Source: Paracoccaceae bacterium (lineage in GTDB: Bacteria > Pseudomonadota > Alphaproteobacteria > Rhodobacterales > Rhodobacteraceae). From it: 13,766 nt of DNA. A program made the translations under genes and the position numbers. Positions within the stretch are counted from its first letter, which is position 1. Each line of letters begins with the position of its first letter. Shown here one piece after another: positions 8,331 to 13,766 of the stretch. The notes beneath the pieces were generated by a model. The model saw nothing but the letters and a program-made list of their open reading frames with translations, was not told where the DNA came from and did no database searches. The DNA lies in the NCBI GenBank assembly GCA_016764835.1, contig JAESRD010000060.1:1-13766 (forward strand). Direction: 5' to 3'.

Positions 8331-9316
8331 GCTGGAAGAACCTGCCGAAAGTAGAGCTACATCTGCATCTGGAGGGGGCTGCCCCGCCAAATTTCATCGC
8401 CGGAATGGCGGCTGAAAAGAATATTGATATCTCGAAAATTTTCGACGCGCAGGGCGGCTATGCCTACCGCGATTTCGACCATTTCTTGCAAGTCTACGAC
8501 GCGGCCTGCACGGTTTTGCAAAGCCCCGAAGACTTTGCCCGCCTTACCCGCGCTGTGCTTGAGCAAAGCGCTGAGCATGGCGTGATCTATTCCGAATGCT
8601 TCCTGTCGCCTGATTTTTGCGGCGGTGGCGATCTGGCAGCCTGGCGCGACTATTTGGCGGCAATCGAACAGGCAGCAGCCGAGGCCGAGCGCGACTTTGG
8701 CATTGTCTTGCGCGGGGTGATCACCGCTGTGCGCCACCTTGGCCCGGACCAGTCAAAAGCCACGGCGCTTTGTGCGGCGGAGACGGCTGGCAGCTTCATC
8801 ACCGGCTTCGGTCTGGCAGGTGCTGAGATGATGGGACGGCCCAAAGACTTTACCTATGCCTTTGACTTAGCACGCGAAGCTGGGCTGGAACTCACCGCTC
8901 ATGCCGGCGAATGGGGCGGGCCAGATATGGTCGCCGACACGATCCGCGATTTGAAAGTCACGCGCATTGGCCATGGTATAAACGCCGCTAAGGACGGCGC
9001 ATTGCTAGACCAGATCGCCGAAGCAGGCATCGTGCTAGAGGTTTGCCCCGGCTCAAACGTGGTGCTCGGCGCCGTGCCAAACTGGGAGGCGCATCCGATA
9101 GCGCATCTGCGCGACGCAGGCGTAAAAATCACGGTATCCACCGATGATCCGCCGTTCTTTCACACCACTATGACCCATGAATTTAACCAGTTGGAGAAGG
9201 TTTTTGGCTGGGGCGAAGAGGATTTTGCTGCCCTCAATCAAACAGCATTGGACGCAGCGTTTTGTGATGATAAGACCCGCGGCGAGCTGCAAAAAAGGCT
9301 AGAGACAAATGACTGA
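8327..9316 (+). CDS. add: Adenosine deaminase family protein
   Basis: Zinc-dependent deamination of adenosine/deoxyadenosine to (deoxy)inosine, the purine arm of this salvage operon; cytosolic TIM-barrel amidohydrolase. At 329 residues it fits the family. The metal and catalytic motifs are all present: HLHLEG (His12, His14, Glu17), AHAGE (His192, Glu195), IGHGIN (His216) and STDDPPFF (Asp273, Asp274). It begins within the deoB stop (ATGA) and has GGAAGGAG shortly upstream, a strong site. Its last 8 nt overlap upp. The segment [10 protein letters not shown] near 239-248 and the residues after the double Asp are closer to those I associate with the adenine deaminase branch than to E. coli Add, so adenine as substrate cannot be excluded. 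The operon setting (nucleoside enzymes) favours adenosine. Confidence 0.88.
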   Translation: MSWKNLPKVELHLHLEGAAPPNFIAGMAAEKNIDISKIFDAQGGYAYRDFDHFLQVYDAACTVLQSPEDFARLTRAVLEQSAEHGVIYSECFLSPDFCGGGDLAAWRDYLAAIEQAAAEAERDFGIVLRGVITAVRHLGPDQSKATALCAAETAGSFITGFGLAGAEMMGRPKDFTYAFDLAREAGLELTAHAGEWGGPDMVADTIRDLKVTRIGHGINAAKDGALLDQIAEAGIVLEVCPGSNVVLGAVPNWEAHPIAHLRDAGVKITVSTDDPPFFHTTMTHEFNQLEKVFGWGEEDFAALNQTALDAAFCDDKTRGELQKRLETND

Positions 9317-9941
9317 TCATGTGAACCTCGTCCAACACCCATTGGTGCAACATAAGCTGAGCCTGATGCGGGCAAAAGACACGTCTACCGCCTCATTTCG
9401 AAGGCTGTTGCGCGAGATCAGCCACTTGTTGGCTTATGAGATCACCCGCGAATTGCCGATGACGACAAGCCGCATCGAGACGCCAATGTGCGAAATGGAT
9501 GCGCCGATGATCGAGGGTAAAAAGCTGGCGCTTATCTCGATATTGCGCGCCGGTAACGGCCTGCTTGATGGGATTTTAGAGCTGATCCCCGCTGCGCGCG
9601 TTGGCTTTGTTGGCCTCTACCGTGATCACGAGACGCTGCAACCAGTGCAATACTATTTCAAAGTACCGTCCAAGTTGAATGAGCGGGTGACCATCGTGGT
9701 TGACCCAATGTTGGCGACTGGTAACTCGTCTGTTGCAGCGATTGACCTGCTCAAAGAAGCCGGGGCGAACAAGCTGCGATTCATGTGCCTGTTGGCCGCG
9801 CCTGAGGGCATTGCCCGCATGAAAGAAGCGCATCCCGATGTGCCGATTGTGACGGCGGCGATTGATAGCCACCTGAATGAGCAGGGTTATATCGTGCCGG
9901 GCTTGGGCGATGCGGGTGATCGGATGTTTGGCACAAAGTAG
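9309..9941 (+). CDS. upp: Uracil phosphoribosyltransferase
   Basis: Converts uracil and PRPP to UMP and pyrophosphate, recapturing the base released by the phosphorylase upstream; cytosolic type I phosphoribosyltransferase. The 210 residues are the usual bacterial length. Seen are the PRPP-contacting [11 protein letters not shown] (78-88), the PRPP loop [10 protein letters not shown] (131-140) and the uracil-binding [16 protein letters not shown] (194-209). The start ATG lies 8 nt inside the 3' end of add, and an AGAGA-like purine stretch precedes it, so translation is probably coupled. It is the last gene of the operon. A small hairpin lies 22 nt after its stop. Asn83 replaces the more usual Leu in ILRAGLG; otherwise the motifs are standard. 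Confidence 0.96.
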   Translation: MTDHVNLVQHPLVQHKLSLMRAKDTSTASFRRLLREISHLLAYEITRELPMTTSRIETPMCEMDAPMIEGKKLALISILRAGNGLLDGILELIPAARVGFVGLYRDHETLQPVQYYFKVPSKLNERVTIVVDPMLATGNSSVAAIDLLKEAGANKLRFMCLLAAPEGIARMKEAHPDVPIVTAAIDSHLNEQGYIVPGLGDAGDRMFGTK

Positions 9942-9962
9942 CCATTAAAACACCGGCAATTC

Positions 9963-9976
9963 TACCCAAGCGGGTA
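9963..9976 (+). terminator. Small hairpin after upp, possible weak terminator
   Basis: TACCC-AAGC-GGGTA is a 5-bp stem with a tetraloop, 22 nt past the upp stop. No T-run follows, so it does not qualify as a standard intrinsic terminator. It could still be an RNA 3'-end stabiliser for the salvage operon. Confidence 0.25.
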
Positions 9977-9997
9977 AACAGCGGCTTTACTTATTGG

Positions 9998-10009
9998 GCC
10001 AGTACTGGC
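9998..10009. promoter_or_regulatory. Perfect 12-bp palindrome GCCAGTACTGGC
   Basis: A gap-free palindrome lies 3 nt before the large hairpin that precedes the next gene, in the 98-nt upp/10040 gap. It could be an operator for a dimeric regulator. About three perfect 12-bp palindromes are expected by chance in a window this long, so position is the only support. Confidence 0.25.
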
Positions 10010-10011
10010 AT

Positions 10012-10035
10012 CCTCCCACAACATCTTGTGGGGGG
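10012..10035 (+). promoter_or_regulatory. Strong hairpin that buries the ribosome binding site of the 10040 gene
   Basis: CCTCCCACAA (10012-10021) pairs with TTGTGGGGGG (10026-10035) around a CATC tetraloop: ten pairs, nine Watson-Crick and one G-T wobble. The G-run 10030-10035 is the only Shine-Dalgarno candidate for the ATG at 10040 (spacing 4 nt), and it forms the 3' arm. The structure is therefore a natural candidate for translational control of that gene. A terminator is less likely because TGCTATG, not a T-run, follows. Confidence 0.55.
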
Positions 10036-10039
10036 TGCT

Positions 10040-11221
10040 ATGCGCCATTTTGGTTTTGTCGTCGCTGCACTTGGTGCATTTGCTCTAAATCCGGGGCTGG
10101 GCTATGCGCAACAGGCCGGCCAAATGCTGCCTGCCGAGTTTCCGCCGAGCGATTATTCTAGCAACCAGTATATCGACAGTCAGGGCTGCGCCTTTATTCG
10201 CGCCGGACTGTCTGGCGCTGTGCATTGGGTGCCGCGTTTGAGCCGCACCAGAGAGCAGATGTGTAACTTCCAGCCGACGTTCAGCTCCGCCGAAGTGTTG
10301 CCCGAAATACCGGTTGTACCCGCTGGCGTAGTTGTCATGCCGCCGCCCGCCGGGAGCGCCATGGATGTTGTGACACCGGCCGCGGCCGTGGTTGCCGCCC
10401 CTGTTGTGACCTCGATAACTGCCTTAATTCCAGCTGTAATTGCCCCGGTTGCAGCCCCCGTGCCGCAGCGAATGACCCTTGCCCAAGCCTGTCAGGGGCG
10501 CAGCGGTATTCAGCCGGGTTTGATCAGCAGCCGCACCGGTGCACCGGTTGATTGCGGACCTGCTGCAATGCTGAGTTCTGCGCTGCCCGCGACCATGCCG
10601 CAGGCGCAACCCGCCCTGCTGACAGCGCGCTCAGAGCCGCGCCGGTTGACGCTAGCCGCCGTTTGCGCCGAGATGCTGACAACTGGAAGAACATATATAA
10701 ATCAAGCGACTGGGCAGATGATCACCTGTGCTATTGCGCCGGTATTGGTGGCCAGCTTGCCGCCTGTGCCCGCTGCTCCAATGACAGTTGGTGGGCCGGC
10801 CTCCGCAGGTACATATTCTGCCGCAATGGCCTTGCCGGCATCGGCTATCGCTGCGCAGCGCGCTGCTGCAAATTGTGCCGGAACACCCTACCGGCTCGGC
10901 ACTCAAAACAATGGCACTGCCTACCGTTGTGGTCCGCAAACCCAGTCGCCTTCCGGGCTTAGCTATGGCGGCCTGCCAACAGCGACCCTCGCCACGCCAG
11001 TCGTTACCGCTTCTGCTGCAGCGCCGGTTGTGGTCGTCGCAGCCCAGCCCGCTCGGCCGACAACGAATACATCGCTGTTTCAGCGCGCGTCTATTCCGGC
11101 ATCAAACCCCATTGGTGCCTCGGTGCCAACACGGCCTTTGCCGGGCTACCGCAGGGTTTGGGATGATGGCCGGGTAAATCTAAACCGCGGTTTGCCTGCT
11201 CATTATATCATCGCCAATTGA
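10040..11221 (+). CDS. Secreted Ala/Pro/Val-rich protein with repeated cysteine-pair modules, function unknown
   Basis: Envelope protein of 393 residues with a clear Sec signal peptide (MRHFGFVVAALGAFALN, cleavage probably after GYA at 23). I choose the ATG at 10040 over the in-frame GTG at 10028 because it follows the G-run and gives the classical signal sequence. The mature N-terminus has a conserved-looking block, YIDSQGCAFIRAG to CNFQPT (44-80, Cys50 and Cys75). Three Cys-pair modules follow, separated by Ala/Pro/Val-rich linkers: C151-x20-C172, C209-x20-C230 and C279-x17-C297. The first two are each introduced by R-M/L-TLA. The C-terminus PLPGYRRVWDDGRVNLNRG (about 367-384) is also distinctive. 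From memory such proteins occur in Rhodobacterales, often annotated as SPOR-domain proteins, but I see no SPOR domain here. All eight cysteines are paired by spacing, which fits periplasmic disulfides. Role unknown; cell wall binding is a guess. Confidence 0.85.
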   Translation: MRHFGFVVAALGAFALNPGLGYAQQAGQMLPAEFPPSDYSSNQYIDSQGCAFIRAGLSGAVHWVPRLSRTREQMCNFQPTFSSAEVLPEIPVVPAGVVVMPPPAGSAMDVVTPAAAVVAAPVVTSITALIPAVIAPVAAPVPQRMTLAQACQGRSGIQPGLISSRTGAPVDCGPAAMLSSALPATMPQAQPALLTARSEPRRLTLAAVCAEMLTTGRTYINQATGQMITCAIAPVLVASLPPVPAAPMTVGGPASAGTYSAAMALPASAIAAQRAAANCAGTPYRLGTQNNGTAYRCGPQTQSPSGLSYGGLPTATLATPVVTASAAAPVVVVAAQPARPTTNTSLFQRASIPASNPIGASVPTRPLPGYRRVWDDGRVNLNRGLPAHYIIAN

Positions 11222-11323
11222 GCCCAAGCTGTTTGCGCAATCTAAGTGAAACATCTTTGCCATTTGGCGGCTTGCCTCCAAAGCGCATAATAGAGCTGGG
11301 CACTACATGCAGTGTCGGGGAGC
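11222..11323. other. Gap between convergent genes, no convincing terminator
   Basis: This 102-nt gap lies between the stops of the cysteine-module protein and the convergent membrane protein. Only weak inverted repeats are visible (for example TTTGG...CCAAA around a GGCTTGCC core), without a T-run. I see no RNA gene or small reading frame that I can support. Confidence 0.4.
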
Positions 11324-12376
11324 TTAGCGGCTGCAAATACCCTGCAGCCTGATCCAGTCACCGTCATTTAGCACAACCTGCTGCGCATTGCTTTGCACTT
11401 CATCTGGCGCATAAAGCTGACCTTCGGGATCAACAAACCGCGCCCAAGGGCCAAAGGCGACACCAGCCTGTGCAAAGCCGCGTTGAAGATCAGCTGTGCT
11501 TGCCCGTTGAGGCCGCTCAGCCAGCAGGGTTTGCGCATGGCGTTGCAATAGTTCGACAGGCAGATCGCCGGTGGTGAGCAGGGTGATAACTTGGCGCAAA
11601 CCGGCAGATTGTAACAGTCGCTCAAATGGGGCATCGACCTGCTGCGCGCCGTTATTTGGCGCCGTGCCGACAAGGCCACCGGCATTGCCGCCGACCAGCG
11701 CTTCAATAATATATCCGGCGGTAACGGCGGGCTCACTGGCCTGTTCAACAGCACTTCTCGGCAGCACAACAATATTGCCTGGCAGCACAATCGGCCATTC
11801 TGGCCCATCCGGCACAACGACGATCTGGGCTGATGAACCAGCGGCCAGCAGACGTTCTTTCAGCAGTGCCAGAGCTTGGCTGCCGAGCGGTTCGCGACAG
11901 GTTTGCCCGGCTTGGCGCTGAACATGGCCCAGCAGGCTTGCGCCAATTTCCAGCTGCTTTGAGGCGGGCATGGCCCGCTGGGCTTGCCGCGTCAGCGCTG
12001 ACGGCAGCCAAAAAAGACCGATACTGGAAAATACGACGATCGCGCCCAAGATCGAGGCCAGCCGCAACCGCCCCGGATGCGGGCGCGCATGGCTCAGCGT
12101 ATGGCGAATTTTTTCGATCGCGCCGATCATCAGATCATCTTCGATTTCAAGCGTTTCGGCGGCGTCTGGCTCGGGGCCGTAAAGCGCGGGCAGGGCGTCA
12201 GGGTTTAGCCGGGTCACCGCGGGCAGTGACCAATGGCTGAGCACACGGCCCGCCGCGTCACTCATCACCAAAGTGGCGTCGCCAAATGAAACGGTAACCT
12301 CACGCCGCTGAGCATCAAGCTGAGCGCGCCAAAGGCCCGATGTTTCTAGACGTTGATATTTTTTGAGCGCCGTCAT
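11324..12376 (-). CDS. Membrane-anchored protein resembling an M48-type peptidase without its zinc site, unknown function
   Basis: A protein of 350 residues from the ATG at 12376. The frame is open further to a TTG at 12475, but the extra 33 residues look non-conserved in character, and the KKYQRLETSGLW start resembles N-termini I associate with this family. Layout: a cytoplasmic beta-rich N-terminal part (about 5-55), a single transmembrane helix (ASILGAIVVFSSIGLFWLP, about 107-125), then a large domain probably outside the inner membrane. In that domain, WPIVLPGNIVVLPRSAV (194-210) and EPAVTAGYIIEAL (215-227) line up by eye with the NAFALPGGYIFV and ELAAVLAHEIGH segments of M48 metallopeptidases. 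The HExxH metal site would read IEALV, keeping only the Glu. It is convergent with the cysteine-module gene and divergent from the sulfotransferase. Likely catalytically inactive if the homology holds; this is inference, not established. Confidence 0.75.
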   Translation of the reverse strand: MTALKKYQRLETSGLWRAQLDAQRREVTVSFGDATLVMSDAAGRVLSHWSLPAVTRLNPDALPALYGPEPDAAETLEIEDDLMIGAIEKIRHTLSHARPHPGRLRLASILGAIVVFSSIGLFWLPSALTRQAQRAMPASKQLEIGASLLGHVQRQAGQTCREPLGSQALALLKERLLAAGSSAQIVVVPDGPEWPIVLPGNIVVLPRSAVEQASEPAVTAGYIIEALVGGNAGGLVGTAPNNGAQQVDAPFERLLQSAGLRQVITLLTTGDLPVELLQRHAQTLLAERPQRASTADLQRGFAQAGVAFGPWARFVDPEGQLYAPDEVQSNAQQVVLNDGDWIRLQGICSR

Positions 12377-12510
12377 TTCGGGGCCTGCCCTGCCTCCGGA
12401 TTTTGGCCGAATATAGACCAGATGGCGCGGGTTGAATAGGGGGCGGCTCTTGCCAATATCGGCTATCGCGCTCAAGCTAAGCTTATTATTTCAATTGGGC
12501 CGCAAACCTC
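12377..12510. other. Divergent region between the membrane protein and sulfotransferase genes
   Basis: The 134 nt between the two chosen starts must contain both promoters if the starts are correct. The right end (12477-12500) is AT-richer. GGAGGCAGGGCAGG on the minus strand lies 8 nt or more before the ATG at 12376 and may include its ribosome binding site. I cannot pick out a clear -35/-10 pair. Confidence 0.35.
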
Positions 12511-13155
12511 ATGATCCTTTCGCGCGGGCGCCGCTATTTGTTTGTTCATGTCCCCAAAACGGGAGGCACGGCGATGGCATTGGCGCTGGAAGATCGGGCA
12601 ATGAAGGACGACCTTATGGTTGGCGACACGCCCAAAGCGCTGCGGCGCAAGGGCAAGTTGCGCGGGGTTGAAACCAATGGAAGGCTTTGGAAACACTCCT
12701 CTATTTCTGAAGCTGAGGGGCTGTTTAACCGCGAAGAGCTGGCAGAGCTTTTTATTTTCACGCTGGTGCGCAACCCGTGGGATCGCAGCGTGAGCTACTA
12801 TCATTGGCTGCGCGAGCAGAGCTTTGCTCATGCTGCAGTTGCGCTGGCCAAGGCCCATGATTTTGACGGTTTCATCCGCGAGCCAGAGACCTGTGCCGCG
12901 CTTAAAACTTGGCCAACACGGCGCTACTTGACTGATGGGGCAGGGCAGGAGCGCCCGGCTTTGTGCATTAGGTTGGAACATTTGCAGCAAGATATGGTGC
13001 CGCTTTGCGCCCATCTGGGCTTTGAGCTGGCGTTGGAGTGGGTCAACCGCTCAGGGCGCGCCGCTGATTGGCGCGGCTATTATTGTGCACAAACGCGGGC
13101 CATGGTGGCCGATGCCTGTGCCGAAGATATTGCCCGGTTTGGCTACGAATTTTAA
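12511..13155 (+). CDS. Sulfotransferase family 2 protein
   Basis: Predicted transfer of sulfuryl groups from PAPS to an unknown acceptor, often a glycan or a small molecule; probably cytosolic, since no signal peptide or membrane segment is seen. The protein has 214 residues, short but typical for the bacterial family. FVHVPKTGGTAM (11-22) is the 5'-phosphosulfate-binding loop with Lys16. LVRNPWDRSVSYYHW (85-99) is the 3'-phosphate-binding element with Arg87 and Ser93. The C-terminal YYCAQTRAMVADACAEDIARFGYEF-like end (about 190-214) is the common family ending. The ATG at 12511 has no strong Shine-Dalgarno sequence, but the motif starts so close to the N-terminus that no later start is possible. 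It is divergent from the M48-like gene, and its stop is 3 nt from a terminator hairpin. No polysaccharide genes are nearby, so the acceptor cannot be guessed. Confidence 0.88.
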   Translation: MILSRGRRYLFVHVPKTGGTAMALALEDRAMKDDLMVGDTPKALRRKGKLRGVETNGRLWKHSSISEAEGLFNREELAELFIFTLVRNPWDRSVSYYHWLREQSFAHAAVALAKAHDFDGFIREPETCAALKTWPTRRYLTDGAGQERPALCIRLEHLQQDMVPLCAHLGFELALEWVNRSGRAADWRGYYCAQTRAMVADACAEDIARFGYEF

Positions 13156-13157
13156 GC

Positions 13158-13179
13158 GGGGAGGCGGTAACGCCTCCCC
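13158..13179. terminator. Bidirectional terminator between convergent genes
   Basis: GGGGAGGCG-GTAA-CGCCTCCCC is a perfect 9-bp, GC-rich stem with a GTAA tetraloop. It begins 3 nt after the sulfotransferase stop and ends 6 nt before the stop codon of the minus-strand dehydrogenase, so it can serve both genes. The T-content after it is modest (AATGTTT on the plus strand, TTAAA on the minus). Confidence 0.85.
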
Positions 13180-13184
13180 AATGT

Positions 13185-13766
13185 TTAAGCCGCGTCTTGG
13201 GCGCGGAACCGGCCGTAAAAGGTCTCGCCCTTTTTGGCCATGTCGCGCAGCAGGTCTGGCACGGCAAAACGTGCGCCGTGTTTGGCGGTTAGCGCGTCGC
13301 AAATCTCAACCGCTTGCGCCGCACCCATAATGTCGAGCCACGAGAACGGCCCGCCGGACCAAGGTGCGAAGCCCCAGCCAAGGATTGCGCCAACATCGCC
13401 TTCGCGAATGTCGGTCAACACGCCGTCTTCAAGCGCGCGTACCGCTTCGAGAACCTGAGCGAAAAGCAGACGGTGCTGCACATCGCTCAGCTCTGGCTGG
13501 TCTTCAGCTACCGGGTATTTATCGGCCAAACCGCTCCATAGCCCGGTGCGTTTACCGGCCTCATCATAGGCATAAAAACCGGCCTTGGCTTTGCGGCCAA
13601 GGCGGCCCTCATCGGCTAGCCAGAACACGACCTCATCGACATCTTCGTCGGCGTAATCATCGCCCATGGCGATCTTGGTGGCTTTGGCGATTTTGACACC
13701 AAGGTCGATTGAGGTCTCATCGACCAGCTGCAATGGCCCCAGCGGCATGCCGACCAGTTTGGCGGC
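13185..13766 (-). CDS. 3-hydroxyacyl-CoA dehydrogenase / fatty oxidation complex alpha subunit (FadB/FadJ type), C-terminal 193 residues
   Basis: The C-terminal part of the beta-oxidation multienzyme (enoyl-CoA hydratase plus 3-hydroxyacyl-CoA dehydrogenase); the N-terminal hydratase and the NAD-binding domain lie beyond the right edge. The frame is open to the last base of the window, reading AAKLVGMPLGPLQLVDETS. This is the start of the hydroxyacyl-CoA dehydrogenase C-terminal domain. GRKAKAGFYAYDEAG (about 57-71 of the visible part) is the family G-x-K-x-x-x-GFY motif. A second copy of the domain includes VGAILGWGFAPWSGGPFSWLD (about 125-145), the FadB/FadJ-type signature with GGPF. Its presence after the first copy indicates the long alpha-subunit form rather than a stand-alone dehydrogenase. 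It ends 6 nt from the shared terminator. FadB and FadJ cannot be distinguished from this piece. Confidence 0.92.
   Translation of the reverse strand, partial: AAKLVGMPLGPLQLVDETSIDLGVKIAKATKIAMGDDYADEDVDEVVFWLADEGRLGRKAKAGFYAYDEAGKRTGLWSGLADKYPVAEDQPELSDVQHRLLFAQVLEAVRALEDGVLTDIREGDVGAILGWGFAPWSGGPFSWLDIMGAAQAVEICDALTAKHGARFAVPDLLRDMAKKGETFYGRFRAQDAA

Noticed and set aside
10552..10962. 136-residue plus-strand frame inside the cysteine-module gene
   Set aside because: It is a different frame of the same strand; many Cys and Arg residues arise from GC-rich codons read out of frame, and there is no start signal.
11222..11323. TTTGG...CCAAA inverted repeat as a terminator
   Set aside because: Only five outer pairs with a mismatch and no T-run on either strand; too weak to call.
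12377..12475. 33-residue N-terminal extension of the M48-like protein from a TTG
   Set aside because: The TTG has no supporting ribosome binding site, and the extension looks like ordinary intergenic coding-potential noise; the ATG at 12376 gives a more plausible N-terminus.
12472..13014. 180-residue open frame on the minus strand
   Set aside because: It is antisense to the sulfotransferase, whose PAPS-binding motifs are unmistakable; no motif is seen in the antisense product.
1..13766. CRISPR arrays, tRNA or rRNA genes, insertion sequences, phage genes, defence systems
   Set aside because: I looked on both strands and found no spaced direct repeats, tRNA-like cloverleaf, transposase motif or integrase; gene content is housekeeping metabolism plus conserved envelope proteins.

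Overview
The window looks like chromosomal DNA of an alphaproteobacterium, most likely a member of the Rhodobacterales (Roseobacter-type). This rests on protein types and gene order: a MaeB-type malic enzyme with a phosphotransacetylase tail, a PrpE-type acyl-CoA synthetase, a compact cdd-deoA-deoB-add-upp salvage operon, and several envelope proteins of a kind I associate with that order. No phage, insertion sequence, CRISPR array, tRNA or rRNA is visible. Both ends cut through genes.

Left part (1-3629, minus strand): the N-terminal two thirds of a propionyl-CoA synthetase (prpE, cut by the left edge) lies downstream of maeB, a full-length NADP-type malic enzyme/phosphotransacetylase-like fusion. 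A GC-rich hairpin separates them. A short AT-rich divergent region (3630-3749) carries a plausible maeB promoter with an inverted repeat over its -10 box. On the other side is a plus-strand gene for an uncharacterised double-cupin protein whose N-terminus resembles a VOC (glyoxalase-like) half-domain. It ends tail to tail, with a 23-nt overlap, against a small predicted secreted protein on the minus strand (4813-5250).

Middle (5426-9941, plus strand): a tightly coupled nucleoside salvage operon. Cytidine deaminase (cdd) and adenosine deaminase (add) deaminate nucleosides. The deoA phosphorylase releases thymine/uracil and deoxyribose-1-phosphate. The deoB mutase converts that sugar phosphate to the 5-phosphate, and upp turns uracil into UMP. 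The genes are 2 nt apart or overlap by 4, 4 and 8 nt, so they are probably translationally coupled. deoC (the aldolase that would finish deoxyribose breakdown) is not in the window. The leader before cdd contains two overlapping hairpins and a palindrome touching the ribosome binding site.

Right part (9942-13766): a secreted, cysteine-paired, Ala/Pro/Val-rich protein (10040-11221) whose ribosome binding site is buried in a 10-bp stem; a convergent membrane-anchored protein (11324-12376) that looks like an M48-type peptidase fold without its zinc site; a family-2 sulfotransferase (12511-13155); and the C-terminal end of a FadB/FadJ-type 3-hydroxyacyl-CoA dehydrogenase running off the right edge. 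The last two converge on a perfect 9-bp terminator hairpin.

I see no clear multi-gene undescribed system. The best leads are the SD-sequestering hairpin at 10012-10035, the VOC-like/double-cupin protein, the degenerate peptidase-like protein, and the cysteine-pair repeat protein.
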